64,000 nucleotides of DNA from CAWJTV01 sp963845695 (GCA_963845695.1 CAWJTQ010000015.1:169318-233317); one strand, 5' to 3'; shown: positions 9,074-19,500, counted from the first letter of the stretch. Translations and numbers: made by a program. Notes: generated by a model not told the origin, from the letters alone.

Positions 9074-9427
9074 GCGCGCTTCGGTCCTTATGTGGCCAAT
9101 CTGGTTATGTGGCGCCGGTCCGATCGACCGCCCGTTCCGTCGAGCGGAGCGCAGAATCGGACGCCACATAAGCTATCGGGTTCCCGCGTCCAACGGAAGC
9201 CCACCAAGCTCGAGTGTTCCTTCCCCGCGGTTGCCGCTTGCTTGGCCATCGACTCGGCGATTCGCCCACGAACTGGCCCTGATCGGCCGATCGGCTACCG
9301 CGCCCACGGTGGTCGTCACAAGGGACACGTGCCCCGGCCACGCTGGGCTGGTTCAAGTCTGCGATGAGAGAGGTATGTGCCGTTCCAGATCGAGATAAGG
9401 GCTACGTGACGGTTTCGGAAGGTCCTT

Positions 9428-9493
9428 GTAGGGTGCTCTGTGAGCACCGATCCGGCGGACTTTGCCCAGTTTGGTGCTCACAGAGCACCCTAC
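9428..9493. repeat. Palindromic element, GTAGGGTGCTCTGTGAGCACC family
   Basis: Arms 9428-9448 and 9473-9493 are perfect 21-base inverted repeats around a 24-base loop. Relatives occur at 24406-24426 (one arm), 25889-25953 and 44476-44542. Confidence 0.8.
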
Positions 9494-9529
9494 GAGACGG
9501 CCTTTGAGGCTTCCGGGACAGACTTATCT

Positions 9530-9640
9530 GGCGGCCTGAAGGGCCCTCCGGCACCCGTTCAGGGTGCACCAACCGGGGCGGTGCGACCGGTTCCCGGGAT
9601 TCCACCCCCGGGCTGGGCTCCTGCGGCCCTTCAGGCCGCC
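9530..9640. repeat. Palindromic element with GGCGGCCTGAAGGGCC arms
   Basis: Arms 9530-9545 and 9625-9640 are perfect 16-base inverted repeats. It is nested in the 677-bp element. Confidence 0.7.
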
Positions 9641-9778
9641 GCGAATCGGCTGTTCGTGTATGCAAGCCAACTGCTAAGCGCTCTAAATACTCGGCATCGA
9701 CCGGTTGGAGGCCACATAACCAGATTGGCCACATAAGGACCGAAGCGCGCAGAGCTCCGTTCCGCAAAACGCCCGTGA

Positions 9779-9861
9779 ATCCAAAACGAACCGCGTCCCC
9801 GTTGCCGTCCCAAAACGAACCGCGTCCCCGTTGCCGTCCCCCGTCCCCGTTGCCGTCCCTG
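9779..9861. repeat. Tandem CGTCCCCGTTGCCGTCCC repeats inside mazF
   Basis: About two and a half units of a roughly 31-base repeat (CCAAAACGAACCGCGTCCCC then GTTGCCGTCCC) occupy the point where mazF homology stops. The reverse complement resembles the repeat unit at 53.9-54.5 kb (GGACCGGAAACGGGGACGCA then GCTAGTTTT), so both look like one dispersed family. Confidence 0.65.
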
Positions 9862-9969
9862 ATTGATCTCGTCCAGCGACACGACGAGACAAGGACGCGT
9901 CTTCCGAATCTCGCTGCCGACGGTCGGGTCGAGGTTCACCAGGTAGACCTCAAAGCGGTTTATTGCCAT
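9862..9969 (-). pseudogene. Truncated MazF/PemK-type toxin
   Basis: The first 36 residues (MAINRFEVYLVNLDPTVGSE, then IRKTRPCLVVSLDEIN) are a clear MazF/PemK N-terminus, with the R-K-T-R-P-C loop typical of these RNA endonucleases. After Asn36 the frame runs into GC-rich repeats and then the inverted-repeat element, so the remaining two thirds of the fold are lost. It overlaps the end of the antitoxin fragment by 10 bases, the usual mazEF arrangement. Confidence 0.8.
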
Positions 9970-10121
9970 TCCCAGTCGTCCTCATCCCACGTCGATAGGC
10001 TCGGCGACGTGTTATCGAGTAAGGCGTCGTCGCCGCGACGGGCCATCTCCTGAAAGGCCGCGGTCCATCCTTCCCGGGGCTGTCTGGCCGGCCGGATGAT
10101 CAAGGAATCGTCCTGGGCAAT
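9960..10121 (-). pseudogene. Truncated MazE-type antitoxin (C-terminal part)
   Basis: An open stretch of 53 codons reads DDSLIIRPARQPREGWTAAF, then QEMARRGDDALLD and STWDEDDWEW. This matches the C-terminus of MazE/AbrB-type antitoxins that bind MazF. An in-frame TAA at 10122-10124 precedes it and no start codon is available, so the DNA-binding N-terminus is missing. The stop lies inside the mazF start region. It was not reported as an ORF because it lacks a start. Confidence 0.7.
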
Positions 10122-10135
10122 TTACGGTGCCAGCC

Positions 10136-10942
10136 TCACTCGCCAGCCCCAGGCGGGATCGTCCCGCGCACCCAGGGAGCCCCCGCCTCCGGCCTGACCG
10201 CCTTCCACCCTTCGGGAAGATCGGCCAGCTCGGCGAGGGTAGGATCGCGCTGGACCATCTCGACGAGACTGACGGTGAGACCATCCTCTGTTTGATGGGT
10301 CGTGCCACAGACAAAGTGCCACTCACCCTCCTCATCGTGGCTGACGAGGAGGATCGGATGATTGTCATGGATGACGGGCCTGGTTGTGAACACCGCTCGA
10401 TTCTTACCCTCATGGAATGGCCACGAACGGTCGTCGGACAGCACTGGCTGGCGTTCCGCGAGGCCCGCAACGAACTGGGGATGCCACGGATATCGGCCTC
10501 CCGCATCCGGCCAGACGCACTGGAGGACCGGGAACTCGTCGCCCTGGTAGAACCAGCGCGCAAAGCCGAAATGGTCCCGGTAGTGCCTTCGTTCGACGTT
10601 GCGGAAACACACGGCATAGCCTTCCAGGATGTTGCTGGACTCGTGCCAGTCCTCGAACCGGTCGCCGGATTTGATGTGTTCACCGATCCCGGTGGCGATC
10701 GCGAACATCACGCGCACGTCGAGCCCGAAGACGATGATCTCGGGATGACCGAAGGAATGGTACATGCCGATGGTGTAGCCGAACGGCGGATACTCGTCGC
10801 CGGCACCGACCGCGAGGACGTGCCAGCCGTATTCCCGGACATCGGCCAGCAGCTTCCGCTCCGGGTCGTCTTGGGGGATCGGCAACGCGCGGTCATGTTG
10901 GCCCGCGCCGTTTCCGTTCGGGACGCTGGGATCTCTCACCAT
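10136..10942 (-). CDS. DUF4262 domain protein
   Basis: 268 aa, with GGAGGA eight bases before the ATG. Residues about 30-150 carry the DUF4262 signature (PPFGYTIGMYHSFGHPEIIV, WYQGDEFPVLQCVWPD-like segment). The C-terminal part (EWHFVCGTTHQTEDGLTVSL, then LADLPEGWKAVR and APWVRG) looks like a DUF2185-type module. The protein is soluble. Its function is unknown; DUF4262 proteins are often near immunity-type genes. It ends 14 bases before the antitoxin fragment. Confidence 0.8.
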   Translation of the reverse strand: MVRDPSVPNGNGAGQHDRALPIPQDDPERKLLADVREYGWHVLAVGAGDEYPPFGYTIGMYHSFGHPEIIVFGLDVRVMFAIATGIGEHIKSGDRFEDWHESSNILEGYAVCFRNVERRHYRDHFGFARWFYQGDEFPVLQCVWPDAGGRYPWHPQFVAGLAERQPVLSDDRSWPFHEGKNRAVFTTRPVIHDNHPILLVSHDEEGEWHFVCGTTHQTEDGLTVSLVEMVQRDPTLAELADLPEGWKAVRPEAGAPWVRGTIPPGAGE

Positions 10943-11102
10943 GGCTGGGTTCCTCCGACTCCGCGGGGAATCGCGGCGGCTGCACGATGAACTATCGATG
11001 CGATCGTTCGGCCGTCGCTCCTCGGCTTCTCAGGGGCCTGGCGATCCTTTAGAATGTCGTGAACTCAACCAGTGTAACCATTTGACGTCGTGGAGATCAG
11101 CC

Positions 11103-11402
11103 ATGGAGATTCCCGTTCTGGTGGAACCGCGGCCCGACGGCGGTTTTCGTGCCCGAAGCGCGGACCCTTTCGCCCTGGCCGCCGATGGTGAGACCGTCGA
11201 CGCAGCTTTGCACCATCTGCGAGATCTCATCGCGACGCGCACCGCTTCCGGGGCGATCTTCACGTCGATCGAGGTGCCGGCTCCGAAGTACGGACCGCAT
11301 CCCGGTGCGGGGATGTACCGCGACGATCCGCTCTTCGATCGTTGGCAGGCGGAGATCGAAGCCTATCGCCAGCAAATCGAGGATGATTCGGAGATACCAT
11401 GA
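11103..11402 (+). CDS. Probable antitoxin of a VapC-type pair
   Basis: 99 aa. The start at 11103 has GGAGA upstream; the longer in-frame ORF has no support. The N-terminal half (MEIPVLVEPRPDGGFRARSA, then ALAADGETVDAALHHLRDLI) resembles a HicB-like or type II antitoxin fold. The C-terminal half is acidic and helical (DDPLFDRWQAEIEAYRQQIE). It overlaps the following PIN-domain toxin by four bases (ATGA), so the pair is co-translated. The role is assigned mainly from the partner. Confidence 0.75.
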   Translation: MEIPVLVEPRPDGGFRARSADPFALAADGETVDAALHHLRDLIATRTASGAIFTSIEVPAPKYGPHPGAGMYRDDPLFDRWQAEIEAYRQQIEDDSEIP

Positions 11403-11818
11403 GTCTCTACGTCCTCGACACGGATATGCTCTCGCTTTACCAGCACGGCCATGCCGAGCTAACTGCGAAGCTCGAAACTTATCCGTCCCAGGAGTTGGCC
11501 ATCACCGTCATCACGGTCGAGGAGGAGTTGTCGGGATGGTACAGCCAGCTCCGAAAAGTCCGCCGGCTTGAGGAGCAAGCGGAAGTGTATGAACGGCTTG
11601 CCAAAGCCGTGCCGGTCCTGGCCCGCTGGTGCATACTTCCGATGACGCACTCGGCCCTCATGAGGTACGAGTCGCTCAAACGCATGAACCTGAATGTGCG
11701 CAAGATGGACCTGAGAATTGCCGGGATCGTTCTGGAATGCGGCGGGATCGTCGTGACGCGGAATGTCCGGGATTTCCTGCGCGTCCCGAACCTCGCTGTC
11801 GAGAACTGGGCTTCCTGA
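11399..11818 (+). CDS. VapC-type PIN-domain toxin
   Basis: 139 aa. PIN-domain acidic residues are in place: D7 in YVLDTDML, E42/E43 in TVEEEL, D104 in RKMDLRIAGI, and D125 in TRNVRDF. The protein starts inside the antitoxin stop (ATGA overlap). Members are Mg-dependent ribonucleases held inactive by the antitoxin. The complete length and intact acidic residues suggest a live module, unlike the neighbouring broken mazEF. Confidence 0.88.
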   Translation: MSLYVLDTDMLSLYQHGHAELTAKLETYPSQELAITVITVEEELSGWYSQLRKVRRLEEQAEVYERLAKAVPVLARWCILPMTHSALMRYESLKRMNLNVRKMDLRIAGIVLECGGIVVTRNVRDFLRVPNLAVENWAS

Positions 11819-11862
11819 CCGTTAGCTCCCGCTCCATACGCCCGGGGCTGAAGGAAAAGCAG

Positions 11863-12616
11863 TCAAACGGCGTCTTCCGGCGCCCTGATGGTGTTTGGCG
11901 CGTCTGCTGATGCCGGCCCGTCCGGGAACAGCGGCTGCTGGAAGATGAACCGCCAGTTCTCCAGGATCTGGGGCCGAAGCTTGGGATCGTCGAGGAAGGC
12001 GTGGCCGTCAGTGAGCAGCCGGTGCCGGGCGGTTTCCTGATCCAGCGCGAGAGCCAAGACGCCCAGGTCGCTCTGGTGCTTCTCCTTCTTGCTGGAGAGC
12101 TTGCTGACGAAAATGTCGTATTCATCGACAATATCGACGCGCAGGCCGCCGAAGTCGCCCAGCCACTCCCGGCGATCTTGCCAGTGGGCTGGGAAGTAAT
12201 GGGACTGGACATCGCCCAGTTTCAGACCGAAGTCGGTCTCGATCTTCCGTACACGGCTCGCTGGTTGCGGATCTCCGCCGGGACCTCGTCCACGAAGTCG
12301 ATGTCGCCGTCGAGTCGATGCTGTCCACGAGTCGTCTCCGTATGGCGGGGAATCCGGTTTCCCCGAGGTTTTCGTCCAGGATCTGGCGGATGCGTGAGCC
12401 GACGGGGCTGGCCACGAGCCATTGCGCGAATCTTCGGGATCCCCAGTAGGATCGCAGCGCCACCGCTGCATCGCGGACCAGGAGCCGGGTGCGGAAGTCG
12501 GGACTACGGTCGCGCTGGAGGTCCTGCTCGATGGCCGCGGCCAGGGTCCGGCTGTCGATATAGGGTTGCCCCCACACGAGCCGCCAGGGGTCGAGGTTGG
12601 GCTGAGCTTGGCTCAT
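11863..12616 (-). pseudogene. Frameshifted nucleotidyltransferase-like gene
   Basis: Three frames carry one protein. They are an N-terminal part (MSQAQPNLDPWRLVWGQPYI through VGSRIRQILDENLGETGF), a short middle part (LDGDIDFVDEVPAEIRNQ) and a C-terminal part (KIETDFGLKLGDVQSHYFPA through VDIVDEYDIFVSKLSSKKEK and HQSDLGVLA). The breaks are near 12285 and 12250. The segment VDEYDIFVSKL..KREKHQSDL is reminiscent of AbiEii/DUF6036-type nucleotidyltransferase proteins. It is about 250 aa if repaired. The family call is tentative. Confidence 0.5.
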
Positions 12617-12736
12617 CGATGCAGACTCCGGATCCCGTCAAAGCTGGCCCTGAGATTGCGAGGGTCCGTTACGCCTGTAAGAATGATCGTTGTGGAGTGC
12701 GTTTCAACCTCCGGATTTCTCGATGGCGATTGTACC

Positions 12737-14774
12737 ATGCGGATTCTCTCGCTTCCGGGTCTGGCGATCGCGGTCTGGGTGTCGTGCCTGGCGCTCCTTG
12801 GCCTGATGGGAATGATGCTGGCCGTCCTGGCCTGGCATCCGCATTTCCTACCGATGACGTCCGTGCTGGCCCTGGTGATCGTCGCCGGTCTGGCGCTGAT
12901 CGGCGGTGCCTTGTGGCGGATCGTCTTCGGGCCGGGCCGTCGCGAGGCCCTGTCGTGGCTGCTGCTGGGCTCGGCGCCGCTCTGGTTCCTGGCTGGGTAT
13001 TTCCTCTACGGACTGGCGATCGGCACGGGGCGGAAGATTCCCGTGAACCTTCCGGTCAAGATGCTGGGTCCACTGGCCGAGTCGGTGATGGACCTCGATG
13101 CCCGGTTCCGCTATCCCCAGCGCACCGTCGGTGAAAAGGTCGTCATGATTTCTGCGCCGATGCCCGTCGACGAGGCCCGCGCGCAGGTGGCCGCGATGGA
13201 CCGACACGTCCGCGCCCTCGAGACCCGGCTGGGTCGAGCGACCACGGGGACGGTCCACTGGGTTCGCGGGCCGTTGCTGGGCATTGGGCGCCATGCCGTC
13301 ATCGGGATGTGTATGGGGACCCGGCCGGGCGAGGAGCCTCCGGATGCCGATGGTCTGGCCGCCACCGACCGCCACGAGGTCGCTCACTGCGTGCTCACCA
13401 GCCACTGCACCGCGCGGTTCGAGCCACCCGCCGTGCTGACTGAGGGCTGGGCCCAGGCCAATCAAGGCGACGACCGGGTCGAGCAGGCCATCCGCGCCTG
13501 GGAAGGCCGGTTGCAGGGCAACGACCTGAGCCTTCGCCAGCTCACCGGGCCGGACTGGTATGACCGGCACGAGTGGCCGGTCTACTTTCAGGGTGCCCCG
13601 CTGGTGAACTTCCTCCTCGATCGGTTCGGGCCGGAGCGGTTTCTCCAGCTCTACACCACTTGCGGAAAGTCGACCTTCGAGTCGGACTGCCGGCACATCC
13701 TCGGCCTCGACCTCGACGGGCTCGACGCCGCGTATCGCACCGACATCGAGCGGCGCGCGACCGAAGGGATCCCGGTCGCGCGCCGGCGGCTCGAACGGCT
13801 CAAGCTTGGTCGCTGGGGTCGATGCCGGCCGGTGGAAGGCGTTCCTCGCCGAATACTTCGCCGCAGCCGAGCGGTTGCTGGCTCGCTATCAACATGTCCG
13901 GCTGACGGTCGTCACCCAGGATTCGTCCACCGATGCGCATGGCCAGAAGGAAACCTCTTCCTGGCACCTCCGCCTGAGCCGTTCGGGCCCGTTCGCCAGC
14001 GAGCGTGTCCGACAGCCGGATAGTTCCGAAGCCGCCAGGCTCGCCCATCCCGAGCGATCCCTTATCGCTCACCGACAGGGCCCGAACGATCCCTGGACGG
14101 TTGTGGACGAATCGAAGCGCACCCGTGACCAGTCTTACCAACGCGCCCTCAGTCGGATCGATAGTATTGATACAGTTCGATACAATACCGCGCTCCTGCT
14201 CGGCATGTCTGAAGAGTTCTTCAATCGCGACCACGAAGGCATCTTCGTGACGGATCTCGAACGCGTCACCGAGAAAGGCCGGCCGATCGTACGCGTCCGC
14301 CTGGAGGATCGCTTGCCGCCCGATTGGAGGCCGCCATGGCGGGTGGCGACGTTCAAGTTGGTGCCGGACGACCTGTACGTGGCGGAGTCGGTGCGTCTCG
14401 AAGGCGTCTCGTGGTCCCAGGGTACGCAACAGTCCGACTTTGAATACGATCACCAGGATGGGATACCGCTCCTGCGCGCCGCGCACACCACGACGAACGC
14501 TTCCGACGGCTCGCACGGGACGATCGAGATGACCATCACCGATCGGCAATTCGGGCCGGTGCCCGAAGAGGATTTCGACCCCGAGCGGTTCCTGGACGGC
14601 CCCCAGGTGCGCGAGGCCGCGGAGCCCGAGCCCTTCGCCAACCCACCGAACCGGCTGATGCAATGGTCCTGGCTGCCGATCGCCGTGGGTGCGATTTGCC
14701 TTCTGGCCGGCGCGGGGCTGCGTATCGCAACGTGGCACCGATCCCATCCCTTCGGTCGGGCACGCGTCTCATGA
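12737..14774 (+). CDS. Membrane-anchored HExxH metallopeptidase (one frameshift)
   Basis: About 678 aa if repaired. The start at 12737 begins a hydrophobic region with about three membrane spans (residues 5-95). A gluzincin-type zinc site follows: HEVAH at 213-217 and the downstream EGWAQ (E236), as in peptidase-MA proteins. After ERLKL near 13803 the homology moves to the next frame (VAGVDAGRWKAFLAEYFAAA), consistent with one extra T in CAAGCTTGG. The C-terminal domain (to 14774) is uncharacterised and ends with one membrane helix (WLPIAVGAICLLAGAGL). The first frame alone would stop at 14023. The substrate is unknown. Confidence 0.65.
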
Positions 14775-14803
14775 CCCCCCAAGACCGTCGAGGCATCTTA
14801 ACG

Positions 14804-15863
14804 ATGAGTGGTCAATCGGTCCAGCAAGTGGACTGCGTCGCCGACCGTCTCGTCGGCACGCTTCTGGGAACGGCGCGTGGGAGACGCGCTGGGCTTGCCG
14901 GCCGAGGGGATGTCGGCCCGGGCGATCCGGCGACGGTTCGGGCGGATCGATCGGTTCCGGATGCTCGGTCAGACGGGCTTCGTCTCCGACGACACGGAGC
15001 AGTCGGCGTTGCTGGCACAGAGCCTCATCCGGCATCCGGACGACGCGGAGCGGTGCGTCCGCGCGTTCCGACGTGCGCTTCTCGGCTGGTTCTGCCGGCT
15101 GCCCTGGGGAATCGGCTGGGGGACCTTGCGCGCCTGCGTCCGGATCGCGCTGGGCATTTCACCCAGCGGAGTGCGATCGGCGGGTAACGGCGCCGCGATG
15201 CGGGCGGCCATCCTCGGCGCCTTCTTCCACGACCGGCCCGAGGCCCGGGAGACGTTCGGACGGGGCATCGCCCAGGTGACGCATCGCGACGACCGGGCCA
15301 TCGAGGGGGCACTCTACGTCGCCGAGCTGGCCGCCGCTTGTGTGCGGAGCCTGTCCGATCGGTCTCGGCAGGATCTCCAATTCGAAGCTCGCAGTGTGGT
15401 CCATGACCCTCAGCTCGGCTCGGCGCTCGATCGGGCCCGCGACCTGGCCCTGAGCGGCGTCGACACATCCGAAGCGGCGGAAGTCTGCGGGACCTCCGGC
15501 TTCGTGATCCATACCATCGCGTTCGCCACGTTTATCTTCCTCCGCCACGGCGACGATCCGATCCGGGCGCTCTCCGAAGCGATCCACGCCGGCGGCGATA
15601 CCGATTCCATCGGCGCGATCGTCGGCGGCTGGGTGGGGGCACTGCATGGAACGAATGCCTTGCCCGGAGATCTCCTCGCCCAGATCCACGACGGGCCGTT
15701 CGGTCCCTCCCACCTCCGCGCGCTCGCCTCGGCACTGGCCCAGGCGCGGGACGGGAATCCCGGCCTGGCGCCGGCCTACTCCACAACGGCAGCGATGATC
15801 CGGAACCTGGCCTTGTATCCGGTGGTGCTTGGGCATGGGTTCCGGAGATTGATTCCCTTTTGA
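14804..15863 (+). CDS. ADP-ribosylglycohydrolase family protein (one frameshift)
   Basis: About 353 aa if repaired. The true N-terminus MSGQSVQQVDCVADRLVGTL, then LGTA is in one frame, and VGDALGLPAEGMSARAIRRR continues in another, so one extra base lies near 14872 (ACGGCGCGTGGGA). Magnesium-binding motifs of the DraG family are present: VSDDTEQSALL near the N-terminus and HAGGDTDSIGAIVGG near the C-terminus. Members remove ADP-ribose from proteins or small molecules. It follows the membrane peptidase by 29 bases on the same strand, so the two may be co-transcribed. Confidence 0.8.
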
Positions 15864-15926
15864 AACCAGGGCCGATCCGCTGGCATCGGCGTGAACCGGG
15901 TCGGCTTAGAACGGCGTTCGGTCTTT

Positions 15927-15988
15927 GTAGGGTGGGTGAAACCCACCAGTCGCGGGCCGCTTTCTTTGGTGGGTTTCACCCACCCTGC
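15927..15988. repeat. Palindromic element, TAGGGTGGGT family
   Basis: GTAGGGTGGGTGAAACCCAC is answered by TGGTGGGTTTCACCCACCCT around an 18-base loop. It lies downstream of the glycohydrolase gene and could act as a terminator. Related elements lie at 30556-30656 and 53596-53697. Confidence 0.75.
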
Positions 15989-16055
15989 GGGATCCTCCGG
16001 ACCGTCACGAAACCCCGTGCCCACGATCGTCCGATGCGCAATCCAGGAGGCCGAT

Positions 16056-16073
16056 GTGTAGAGCATTCTGCAC
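16056..16073. promoter_or_regulatory. Candidate BlaI operator 1 (upstream)
   Basis: GTGTAGAGCATTCTGCAC is an imperfect 18-base palindrome with the same GTGYAG-n6-CTGCAC plan as operator 2. The start-to-start spacing is 42 bases, about four helical turns. Confidence 0.55.
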
Positions 16074-16080
16074 TTGACGG

Positions 16081-16109
16081 TTGACACAGAGGCCAAAGTG
16101 CAGTAAATT
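16081..16109 (+). promoter_or_regulatory. Promoter of the blaI-blaR1-blaR1 operon
   Basis: TTGACA (16081-16086), a 17-base spacer, then TAAATT (16104-16109) as the -10. Operator 2 covers the -10, which fits repression by the adjacent BlaI-type regulator. Confidence 0.55.
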
Positions 16110-16115
16110 CTGCAC
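16098..16115. promoter_or_regulatory. Candidate BlaI operator 2 (over the -10)
   Basis: GTGCAGTAAATTCTGCAC has perfect six-base arms around a six-base centre. It overlaps the -10 box and lies 33 bases before the repressor start. Confidence 0.65.
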
Positions 16116-16148
16116 GTTGGCGATCACGAGGATACCGAGGTCATCATC

Positions 16149-16541
16149 ATGTCGCGATTCACGCCGGGAGAGCTGAAGGTCATGCGACTGCTGTGGGAGC
16201 ACGGCGAGCTGAAGCCCGCCGAGCTCCAGGAGCGGTTCCCCGAGCCGATCAAGAACCCCGCGCTCCGGTCGTACCTGACGACCCTGGTCGAGAAGGGGCA
16301 CGTGACGCGGCGCCGGGTGGGCAAGGCGTTCTACTACAAGGCAGTGACGCGGTCGCGGTCGGCGTTCCGGACGATGCTGGGCGAGCTGGTGGATGCCTAC
16401 TGCGGCGGCTCGATCCAGGCGCTGGTGATGAACATCATCCAGGCGGAGCGGCTCAGCGAGGACGAATTACTCGAGCTGAAGCGGCTAGCCGACGGCGGGG
16501 ATGGTGCGCCACCACCTCCCGAGAAGAGGAGGCGAAAATGA
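16149..16541 (+). CDS. BlaI/MecI/CopY-type transcriptional repressor
   Basis: 130 aa, the usual length. The winged-helix domain covers residues 1-80 (FTPGELKVMRLLWEHGELKP, LRSYLTTLVEKGHVTRRRVG). The C-terminal dimerisation helices include LVMNIIQAERLSEDELLELK. In the family, a BlaR1 metallopeptidase senses a signal and leads to repressor cleavage. The next gene is such a receptor and starts inside this stop codon (ATGA overlap). The two palindromes upstream are its likely operators. Confidence 0.9.
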   Translation: MSRFTPGELKVMRLLWEHGELKPAELQERFPEPIKNPALRSYLTTLVEKGHVTRRRVGKAFYYKAVTRSRSAFRTMLGELVDAYCGGSIQALVMNIIQAERLSEDELLELKRLADGGDGAPPPPEKRRRK

Positions 16542-19500
16542 ACCGGTTCGTTTCGACGCTGGATTCATCAATCGGGCTCGTCTTCCTGATCAAATGGACC
16601 GCCGTGCTGGCCCTGGCCTGGTTGGTGCATGCGGCTGCTTGCGCGACGAAACCCGCGGTGGCGTGTTGCGCTCTGGCGATCGGCTGTCGTCGGGCTGGCG
16701 CTGGTGGCCATTCTCTCTGGGGTTCATCCGATTGTCACATATCGGCTTGTTTTCCGAGAACAGCCTTCGATCAAGGCCGAGGTGGTTCGTGGCGCTCCGG
16801 AGATCGACACGATTCGGTCTCGGGCGGGAACCCCCGGGGGGCGTCGCCCTTCGGGCACCGACCCCAGCCATCCGAGGTCGGACATCTCGGGTGGGCTGGC
16901 TGGGGTCGCAGCCGGCGAGGCCGGCTCGCCCGCAGAAGTGTCCCCCGACGATTCAGCGATCCGCGATGCCCAAGGATTCCGATGGAACGCCAGTCTCGTC
17001 TCGGGGTTGTGGACGATCTGGCTGGCCGGCGTCTTCGTGCTCATCGCCCGGCTGATCGTCGGGAGCCGGAGCCTGGCATGGATCGTTCGGCGAGCTTCAG
17101 AAGCTCCCGACGCGATCGTCCGGGAAGGTCGAGAGGTCGCCGATCGCCTGGGATGTCGCCAATCCGTCCGGATGCGCTCGAACCCAGGACATCGCGACGC
17201 CCTGCCTGGCGGGGTTCTGGCGTCCCGTCCTGCTCTTGACGGAACGGGAGTGTGAAGAAGCCGGCCCCGACGACCTGCGGGCGATCCTCGCCCACGAGCT
17301 GGCTCATGCGCGGAATTACGATCCCGCCTGGAACCTCGTTGCCCACATGGCTTCGATCTTGCTCTGGTTTCACCCGTTGGCCTGGCGGATCCGCGCGGTG
17401 CATGCCGCGGCGTGCGACGCCGTCTGCGATGCTGTGGCGGCCGACTTGCTCGGCGATGTCCGCTCTTACAGCCGGACGCTGGCGCGGCTGGCAGTACGGG
17501 CCGTCCGTCGGGAGGCCGCCCACGGCCTGGCCATGGCCCGGACTTCGGATGTCCGCCGCCGGCTCGATGCCTTGAACCGGAAGGTCTTCCGAACCCCACT
17601 CTCCTGGAGCCGAATCATGCCGGTCCTCTTTGTTGGGAGCGTGCTCCTGGTGCTCATCGGCGGCTTCGGCTTCTCCCGCGCCGAGCAGGCTGTGGCGACG
17701 GCGAAGGTCGGCGACGCTGGCAGTCCCGCGGACGAGCCAACGGCGGGAGAGCTGACGCTTCGTGCCATCTCGGCGGAGACGAACAAACCGCTCGAGGGAG
17801 TCTCGGTATCCTACAACGGTTCGTTCGGCGGGAAACACCTGAAGAAGACTGTCGGGACTGGCAAGGACGGCACCGTGACGATCGAGTATCCAGCCGGTTC
17901 GAAGGTCTCGATGCTCGAGATCACGGCCACCGCGCCCGGGTTTGTGCCGGTCTTCATGCGGTGGGATCGGTTCGGTAAGCCTGTGAAGATTCCGGTGGCC
18001 CAAGACCTGCGGTTCGAGCGTGGGACGGCGATCGGCGGTGTCGTGAAGGACGAAGCCGGCAGGCCGATCGCCGGTGCGACCGTCTACCGATACAGCCCAC
18101 CGACGGCATGCGAGGGAGCGCGCGTCGTGTTCATGCTCAAGGGCCCCACGACCGACCGAGAGGGCCGATGGCGGATGGATGACGCGCCCCCCAGCCTTGC
18201 CGACGTCACTCTGGAAGCTGTCCATCCGGACTATCAAACCGGCAGTGGTCCGGCGTCTCGTAACCTCGACAGCGCGATCGTCCTCAAGAAAGGGTTCCGC
18301 GTGAGGGGTCGTGTCGTCGATGCCGGAGGTCAGCCGGTGAAGGGTGTCAAAGTCGTGATCGGTCGCGACCGCAGGATCGGCGGCCCCCCGGCTTCGACAA
18401 CCGACGCGCGGGGCGAGTTCCACCTCGAGAAGTGCTCCGAGGGCCCGACGGTCGTCATGGTGCAGGCCGAGGGCTTCGAACCCCAGATCCGTGACATCCA
18501 GGTCGACGACCGAACCGAGCATCTCGTCGTCCGCCTCGAGCCGGCGTCAACGCTTCGCGTCAAGGTCGTCAACGTCCAGGGCCAGCCGGTCGCCGGGGCC
18601 TTCGTCTTCGCCGCGAGCTGGCGCGGGTACGACTCGATCGCCCTGCGCGGGGAGACCGACGCGGAGGGCCGCTTTGCGTGGCGAAGCGCACCCCGGGACG
18701 TCGTGCTCTACGACGTCGGCAAGCCGGGCTTCATGCCGCGCCGCAAGCTGCCGCTGATCGCGTCGGACCGGGAGCAACTCGTCACGTTGCATCCGAAGCT
18801 GACGATCGCCGGCCGCGTCACCGACGCCGAGACCGGCCGGCCCTTGCCGAAGTGTCTGATCATCGAGGGGGTGGGTTTCGTGGGGAGTGATCAGATCTTC
18901 TGGTCGCGCGAGAGGGCCACGGAGGTGTCCGGAGAGGAGTACACCGCCTCGTTCAACGAACCGAACGACGCCATGTACGTCCGGGTCGAGGCCATGGGCT
19001 ACGAGCCGGCCGTGTCGCGCGCCTTCCGCCCCGACGAAGGACGACAGCGATTCGACTTCGCCCTGGAACGCGCCGAGGCGCTCTCCGGGACCGTCCGACT
19101 TCCGGACGGTAAACCGGCCGAGGGTGTCGACGTCGTCCTCGCGACCGAGGCCGACCTGGTCCTGCTCGAGAACGGACGATTCGCGAGCCAGACGACCGCG
19201 CCCCGCACCCGGACAGGGCCCGACGGCCGGTTCGCGTTCACCGCGGTGAAAGGTCAGTTCCTCCTGATCGCTTCGGGCGACGCGGGCTATGCCGATGCCA
19301 CGTCCACGGAGTACGCGAAGTCGGACAAGCTCATCCTGCAACCCTGGGGACGTCTCGAGGGCGAGCTGATCGTCGGCCGCCAGCCGAAGCCGAATGAAGA
19401 GGTCTCCTACGCGCTCCTCGGACCGCCCCGTCCCGGAGCACCGAAACGCCTCATTCACCAGTATGCGACCCATACCGACGACCATGGCCGCTTCACCTTC

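Larger units (their letters stand above)
9074..9750. mobile_element. 677-bp non-coding element bounded by perfect 39-bp inverted repeats
   Basis: The arms 9074-9112 and 9712-9750 are exact reverse complements over 39 bases (GCGCGCTTCGGTCCTTATGT at one tip). The interior encodes no recognisable transposase, so it resembles a MITE or a deletion derivative. It also contains two smaller perfect palindromes (9428-9493 and 9530-9640). It lies just downstream of a truncated mazF, whose C-terminal part is missing. No target-site duplication was found at the tips. Confidence 0.65.

Noticed and set aside
12422..13134. Long plus-strand frames covering the region before the HExxH peptidase
   Set aside because: They read through the minus-strand broken gene and only become protein-like from the ATG at 12737.
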